From the NCBI RefSeq assembly GCF_019578655.1, contig NC_063259.1:806001-870000 (forward strand): a DNA stretch of 64,000 nt. Direction: 5' to 3'. The notes under the pieces were generated by a model. That model saw only the letters and a list, made by a program, of their open reading frames with translations, searched no databases and was not told where the DNA came from. The translations under genes and the position numbers were made by a program. Positions within the stretch are counted from its first letter, which is position 1; each line of letters starts with the position of its first letter. This DNA is from Ricinus communis (lineage: Eukaryota; Streptophyta; Magnoliopsida; Malpighiales; Euphorbiaceae). This document shows, in pieces, positions 58,518 through 64,000 of this stretch.

Positions 58518-59230
58518 GTATCATCATTGAAGGGGATGCTAAATCTATCATTGAAGTTGGTAATGGGACTGTTGAACCCTAAGAGGAGGCTGAACTCATC
58601 ATTTCAAATGTTTTTTACTAGCAAATTTTAGTGATATCTCTTTCTCTTTCGTTCCTAGAATGGCAATAGAGTAGCTCATATGTTGGCTAAAAAGGCTCTT
58701 ACTAGACCTGTTCATGGGCCGGGCTTAAGCCGAACTTTGACTTGATTTTGACAACTGAGCCCGAGAATTTTTTGATATCTCTGAGCCCAAGTCTGAGCTC
58801 GGAATTTTTTAAAAAGTCCGGCCCGGTCCGACCAATTATTAAATCTGTCCCAAATTGTAGTTATATTTAGATTTAGGGTTTTGTTTTGATTAATATATTA
58901 TTAATAACAATAAAACTATAAATAGAGATAATAAGTAGCTAAGTGGTATTGGCACTTAATTATAAGTTGAAGGTCATAGGTTTGAGTGCTAGGTATGATA
59001 CTTCTTTTTTTACTAACTAAACTAGACATCGAGTCGGACCAGGCCGGGCTTGGGATTTATATCGACCAGGCCGGGCTTGGATTTTTATATAAATTTCAAG
59101 CCCGGTCCGAGAATTACGGGCTTTTTATAAATTCAGGTCGGACCAGTATCCAAGCCCAGTCCAAAAAATGCGGGCTAAGCGGGTATCCAGGCCCATGAAG
59201 AGGTCTAGCTCTTACTGATAATTCTTTTTG
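58518..59230 (+). pseudogene. RNase H-like (RVT_3 type) coding fragment split by a MITE
   Basis: The plus frame reads RIIIEGDAKSIIEVGNGTVE, then after a stop and a shift DISFSFVPRNGNRVAHMLA and KKALT. These are the D..., fv.R..N.vAH.LA signatures of the RNase H-like domain found in plant LINE ends and in small host proteins. The MITE at 58703-59207 is inserted inside the KKALT codons and the frame resumes at 59216 (DNSFCMYP). A TAG close by ends it. A LINE 3' end is the likeliest origin, though no RT was found upstream. Confidence 0.55.
58703..59207. mobile_element. hAT-type MITE with 8-bp target duplication
   Basis: 505 bp with terminal inverted repeats TAGACCTGTTCATGGGCC / GGCCCATGAAGAGGTCTA (one mismatch). 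It is flanked by identical GCTCTTAC (58695-58702 and 59208-59215). The interior has several GGCCGGGCTTGG / AAGCCCGGTCC blocks in both orientations, giving strong fold-back potential. The 8-bp duplication and TAG...CTA ends indicate mobilisation by a hAT transposase. No coding capacity. Confidence 0.88.
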
Positions 59231-61047
59231 TATGTACCCAAAAATGTGATTTAGTGGGTCAATAGCTTTTATAGGATGTAATTTGGGTTTCGTTTAATTG
59301 AATTTCTATCTTTGACAAAGAAAAGGTTTAATTACAAAGACAGATAGCATCAACAAAGTTGAGGGATAAATAAAACCATTAGCCTCTGATAGAACCAAAA
59401 AGGTTAAGAGATACCTTCATTTCTTTCTTTCTTCTTTTTCTTTTCCTTAGATGTTTACCACAAGGACATTCTTCTATTTATTTTTGTTCTATCCTGTTAC
59501 TTTTTATACAACATATTATGGACAAGTTATTTCATATAAACTTTTGCTATTGAGACAATAAATAAAATGTATATTTAAATTGTTTTCACATTTTTACCTA
59601 TTATATTTCAGAATTTTTATTAATATTTGTATTCTAATGTCAATGGATGGTTGCAAAAAATTTATATATATAAATGAGATTCACAGCATCGCGCGAATGA
59701 TTTATCTAGTCTACAATATAAAAAGAAAATAAATTACTAAATAAACAAAATAGAAATAAATGAAAAATAAATAAAATAAGAAAAGGATAAAAAAACAATA
59801 AAGCAACAAACTGAACAATAAATAACCTATTATATAACAAAATATAAACTAAACAAAAACAAAAAATAAAGGAGTTACGAATTTAAAAAAATAATATACC
59901 AAAAACGTAAACAATAGAATAATAAAAAATAATAAAATAATAATAAATTTTCTTTAACATAATTAAAAAATAAAATAAACATAAAAAAACAGTAACATAA
60001 ACTACAGTTAAAAAAAAAATCATAAAACAACAAATAGAAATCTATTTAAAATAAACATTAATACTTAATCGATAGTTTTTATGACATATAAATCATAAAC
60101 TAATTATTATATGTTAAATCAAATAAAAATAATTATATAATAATAAACTTCAATATCTAAAATTATATCATTATATGCTTATGAATCTAACATTAATAAC
60201 ATAAAAATTTAAATATATATAAAAATATATATATATATATTTTAGAACTACTTTTTCCCTTCTAAATATCGATTTTATTTCTCTTCGAACTCATATGAAT
60301 AATAGAAGGAGAAGAAGAAAAATCTCTTTTCGTAGAAGACTTTTTTGAAATTTATCAACATAAAAAGAAAAGGCAATATCTTTCTTCGTTATTCTTCAAA
60401 CTTTTACCATGTCTTATTCAAATCACCAGCAACATTTTTTTGTCCACTTCATTATAATGAATTGAAACACCATCTTTAGCAACCGAAAACTTCAATTTTT
60501 TTCAAAATTTGAAAAATGCTTTTAAGTATTGAAGATTTAGTTAAATGAGTGCAAACCATAATATACTAAAAGAAAACCATCACAAAAAATCAACACATTT
60601 AAACAAAATCAAAATTACTCATTTACCAAAAATAAAGAAAATGACAGAAAAATGGAGAAAAATTTGTAAAGATGGAGAAAATAAAGCATTGATAATAATT
60701 TTGTTGACAAAAATACCTATAAAATTACTTTTTATAATATATTTACTAAACAACCACTAACTTTTACAAATAGACTATTCAAAATAGCACTTTTATCAAT
60801 AGGCCCTTAAAATCATTGAAGGATTTGAAATCATTAAAAGTGATGGTTTCAAGTATTATAAGTACGGATTGATAATAATTATCAAAAAAAGTATTGTAAA
60901 CATGGTTCTCAGAATAGAGGAATCAATAGCTTATTTCAAAAATTAAAAACTTTGCGGACAACTAAGAAGCACAATAAAATTTTGCGATAAATTGCATTGC
61001 ATCTTCGAAAAATCTCCATATAAAAAATTTGTTGATGAATCACTTCA
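59231..61047. other. AT-rich spacer
   Basis: No gene recognised. Contains an AT dinucleotide run (about 60215-60240) and an isolated GCGCGAATGATTTATCTAGT near 59691-59710. A 71-codon Lys/Asn-rich frame at 60545-60760 is probably chance. Confidence 0.5.
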
Positions 61048-61364
61048 TGTTAAAAGCAGCAAAAGAAACAACACAGAAGAAGAAGGCAACAAAGAAGTCT
61101 CAGACACTGCACAGGCAGAAAAGCCTGTGCAGGGCTATTCCTCACAGACTTCTAGGAAAGGGAGCAACCATTTCTACGAAAGAGAAAGGCTACTTCAACC
61201 TTTCCTGAAACAGAATGGGACGTTAGAAATAGGTTTCAAGCCAACCGCTGTATAGGAGTAAACTATCTTTGCAACCAATGTATATATAAGCAAGAACAAT
61301 CAAACTGTAAAAATCAGAATTCATATACACAATACATATACAATTCATCATCTTAATTTCAACA
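61048..61364 (+). repeat. 5' LTR of Copia G
   Basis: 317 bp, TGTTAAAAGC to TTTCAACA, with short inverted ends TGTT/AACA. TATA-like TATATATAAG at 61281-61290. No second copy in the window, so the left border is inferred. Confidence 0.6.
61281..61290 (+). promoter_or_regulatory. TATA-like box of the Copia G LTR
   Basis: TATATATAAG, about 75 bp before the LTR end. Confidence 0.5.
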
Positions 61365-61378
61365 TAGTATCAGAACAG
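61365..61378 (+). promoter_or_regulatory. Primer-site-like sequence of Copia G
   Basis: TAGTATCAGAACAG, a variant of the Met-tRNA site TGGTATCAGAGC directly after the LTR. Confidence 0.6.
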
Positions 61379-61438
61379 GTTTAAACCTGTGCTCATCATC
61401 TACCCACCTTTCCCTTCTTAAAAGAAATTTTCTCAGTC

Positions 61439-62225
61439 ATGTCTCAAAACGACAAATTAACCAACATAACACTGAAAGACAACTCAAATTATTTTGAATG
61501 GTCAAAATCAGTGTATATCGGCCTCAGCGACAAAAGAAGGCTGGAGTTTATCATTGGAAACAAACAAAAACCAAAGCCAGTAAAGCCAGAAGCCCCAACA
61601 TAAGAAGAATTAGAGAAAATAGAAGAGTGGCAAACGACAGACTATATGGTCAATGTCAATGATCACCAACACAATGGAAACTCAAATTTCCCGACTCTGT
61701 ATTTTAATGGAGTCTCAAAAGGTATTTGAAAAAAAATGAAGGGGTTATTATGGCCATCAATAAAACTTTGCACACATATTCAAACTCACACAGGAACTGT
61801 CCCAAATCACACAGGGAACAAAAAGTTCTTCTGAATATGCAACAGAAATTTCAACCAGATGGGAAGAGTTGCAGAATTACCTTCCACCATCAATCAACAC
61901 AGTAGAAATACAAAAAAGAGCAGAGCAAGACCTCGTGTACACTTACCTAGGAGGACTGGACTCAAGCTACGAAGGCTTGAGGTTGCAGATCCTTCTGTCA
62001 ACAGAGCTTCCCAAGATTGATGCTGTGATAGCAAATATCCAGCGTGAAGAGACAAGGAGAAGCACAATGAACTCAGCCCTCAACCTCGATGTCACAGACA
62101 ATCGATCCTGTACCACTCGACAAGAACAAGTCTGCCAGAGGGGAGGACCATGCAACATCGAGCAATGTGACCACTGCAAGAAACAGGGCCACTATCGCAA
62201 TGGTTGCTGGCATCTCCACCCATAG
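61439..62225 (+). pseudogene. gag of Copia G
   Basis: ATG at 61439 (MSQNDKLTNITLKDNSNYFE, followed by WSKSVYIGLSDKRRLEFIIG), typical for the N-terminus of UBN2-type gag. A stop near 61602 and frameshifts near 61680-61830 follow. The open distal part (61869-62225) has LPPSINTVEIQKRAEQDLVY, TYLGGLDSSYEGLRLQIL and an intact zinc knuckle CDHCKKQGHYRNGC (62170-62211), ending at TAG 62223-62225. Confidence 0.8.
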
Positions 62226-62519
62226 TTAAGACCATCTCGAGGGTGGGAGAGCTTTGGAGGTGTGAAGAAAGGAGGAAGAGGGGATAAGGAAAGGAGGTTC
62301 GGCGGACAGAGCATAAGGGGAGAAAACCCTAATGAGGGAATAAAAATAAGAAGCAGCGGGTAGGGTGCATATAACGGGTCTGAGGGTTATGAGCAAACTC
62401 GACCCGACACCATGACCCGACCCGACAGTCACAATTCAGCTGAACTAATTATTATCTCAAATCCAAGCCCTGATTCAGCATCAACAGCCCAGTGGGTTAG
62501 GTTCGGTATCTAATTCCTT

Positions 62520-64000
62520 TAATTTTGCACTACCAATTTCAAAAACACGCCAAAATGATTGGGTTATTGATTCCGGAGCCTCTGATCACATGACATGAGA
62601 TTCAATGAAACTGCAAAATTTTCATCCCACTGAAAATTCCCAATATGTGACAGTTGCAAATGGAAACAAAACCCAAATTCAAGGTAATGGCACTACTACA
62701 TTACTTAATAAAACTCTAAAAAATGTTATGCTATTACCTGACTTCAAGTCAAATTTATTGTCAGTTAGTAAAATAACCAGTGATTTAAATTGCAATGTTA
62801 TTTTCTCACCATCTTCAGTAATGTTTCAGGACCGAACTACAGGAAAGATGATTGGTGAGGGATATTATGAGAAAAGACTGTATTATCTTAAGAACTCCAC
62901 CAATCAATGTCTTATGTCGACAAGACCAGTCGATCAAGGCATGCTAATGCATTTACGTTTTGGGCATCCCTCCAACCAAGTTCTAAACAAACTTTTTTAT
63001 TATAATTTAAATTCCAGTCATTGTGGTACTTACAAATTTTCTAAACATACTCGTCTTCCTTTTTCCTTATCCTCTCGTGTTTCTGAAAAAAACTTGAATT
63101 AATTCATTCTAATGTTTGGGGACCTATCTCCGTTACATCTTATAATTACTTTAGATACTTTGTCACATTTATTGATGATTATTCTCACACTACCTAGGTC
63201 TATTTGTTAAAAGGAAAAAATGAGGTGTCTACATGCTTTCAAGAATTTTTTAACCTTATTCAGAATCAATACATCGAAAGAATCAAAAATTTTCATTCTG
63301 ACAATGGCACCGAATCATAAACAAATTTTTTTTAGAGTTTTTTAAAAAGGAAGGAATCCTCCATCAAACTACATGCATCAATACCCCGGAACAAAATGGG
63401 GTCTCAGAAAGAAAAAACAGGCACCTTCTTGAAGTCACCAGAACCCTGCTTTTTCAAAATAATGTCCCATTTACCTACTAGTCTGATACAACCCTAACCG
63501 CTACATATTTTATCAATAGTTTACTAAGTGCAAACTTAAAAAACCTCAGTCCTTTAGAAATCCTCAAAGGAAGGAAAATCGAGTTAGCACACATTTAAGT
63601 CTTTGGCTGAACTGCTTTTGTCCATCTTAAACGACTTAATAATAAAAGCTCCGCCAAAACATTATTTTTAGGATACTCCGTAGGAAAAAAGGGGTATAAA
63701 TGCTATGAACCCCTCAATCACAAAACTTATATCTCTATGGACGTGTCATTTATAGAACATGAACCCTATTACAATGAGTATGACCATCATAGTACTATTC
63801 CCAACCACATTCATGGGTCACACACTTTATTATTTCCGCATAAGTCTGTTTTCTCTGATAGCAACAGTCCCAACTAGGACAATCACCCAGAGGGGGAGCA
63901 ACATCTCAACTTAAGGACAATTCCTTCAGGGGGAGAAAATGTGACAAGCAGCAAAGAAATCGAACCTCCTCAGGAAGAAATTGCCTTAAGAAGATCCACT
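62520..64000 (+). pseudogene. pol of Copia G (protease, integrase; incomplete)
   Basis: Protease DWVIDSGASDHMT near 62563-62600 followed by TGA. The pre-integrase region (62605-63102) has LLPDFKSNLLSVSKI and LMHLRFGHPSNQVLNKL. In the zinc CxxC pair the second Cys is Tyr (CGTY, 63031-63033). Integrase core [36 protein letters not shown] (near 63150-63440) keeps its acidic residues but has a TAG at a Trp position and a frameshift near 63320. The C-terminal hinge (SPLEILKGRK, LFLGYSVGKKGYKCY) and a linker with PEGEQHLN run towards RT, which is outside the window. Confidence 0.82.

Larger units (their letters stand above)
61048..64000 (+). mobile_element. Copia element G, right end beyond the window
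   Basis: LTR 61048-61364, a primer-site-like sequence, gag and pol (protease, integrase) on plus; RT would follow past 64000. Frames are interrupted by stops and shifts. Confidence 0.8.

Noticed and set aside
60830..60960. WRKY-like wording DGFKYYKYG
   Set aside because: Only the first few residues resemble a WRKY domain; the WRKY core and zinc ligands cannot be followed in any frame.

Overview
The window is flowering-plant nuclear DNA, most likely eudicot; the species cannot be named from sequence alone. It is repeat-dense heterochromatin. No intact host gene, rRNA or tRNA was recognised, and nearly every coding signal belongs to a decayed transposable element. The names A to G and MULE1 to 3 used here are local labels.

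Layout. 1-6093: element A, a compact Athila-like Ty3/Gypsy derivative (minus strand, no reverse transcriptase), inserted in the gag of Gypsy element C (6094 to about 8826). About 10085-12315: MULE3, a Mutator-like transposase relic (minus). 12899 to about 20455: a Sirevirus-like Copia element (plus) with LTR, gag, pol and an env-position ORF3, but no right LTR. 20706-21455: hAT transposase fragment, fused to a Gypsy gag/LTR fragment (D, 21456 to about 22309). 22937-23531: 298-bp tandem duplication. 24125-24604: foldback MITE. 24801-30705: chromovirus E (minus) with two 603-bp LTRs and a chromodomain.

30831 to about 53750 is a nested block. MULE1 has inverted arms about 22.6 kb apart. It is split by Copia element F (minus, right LTR 53298-53568), which is itself split inside integrase by Athila-like element B (38798-51342, two 1457-bp LTRs, TSD GTAAG). 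Between its arms MULE1 holds a plus-strand transposase and a convergent minus-strand GRF zinc-finger pseudogene. 54685-57205: MULE2, same family as MULE3. 58518-59230: RNase H-like coding fragment split by a hAT-type MITE (58703-59207, 8-bp TSD). 61048-64000: Copia element G (plus), running off the window.

Most striking are arrays of a degenerate dyad with core CACGNCCGTG. They occur in the LTRs of A, B and the Sirevirus-like element, and again between pol and ORF3 in both B and the Sirevirus-like element. In A and B the array ends 7-16 bp from a TATA-like box. The two ORF3s, in Gypsy and Copia backgrounds, appear related. This suggests a regulatory/ORF3 cassette shared across superfamilies. 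Decay is dominated by C-to-T/G-to-A changes: Gln codons to stops, and zinc-ligand Cys codons to Tyr in six unrelated modules.
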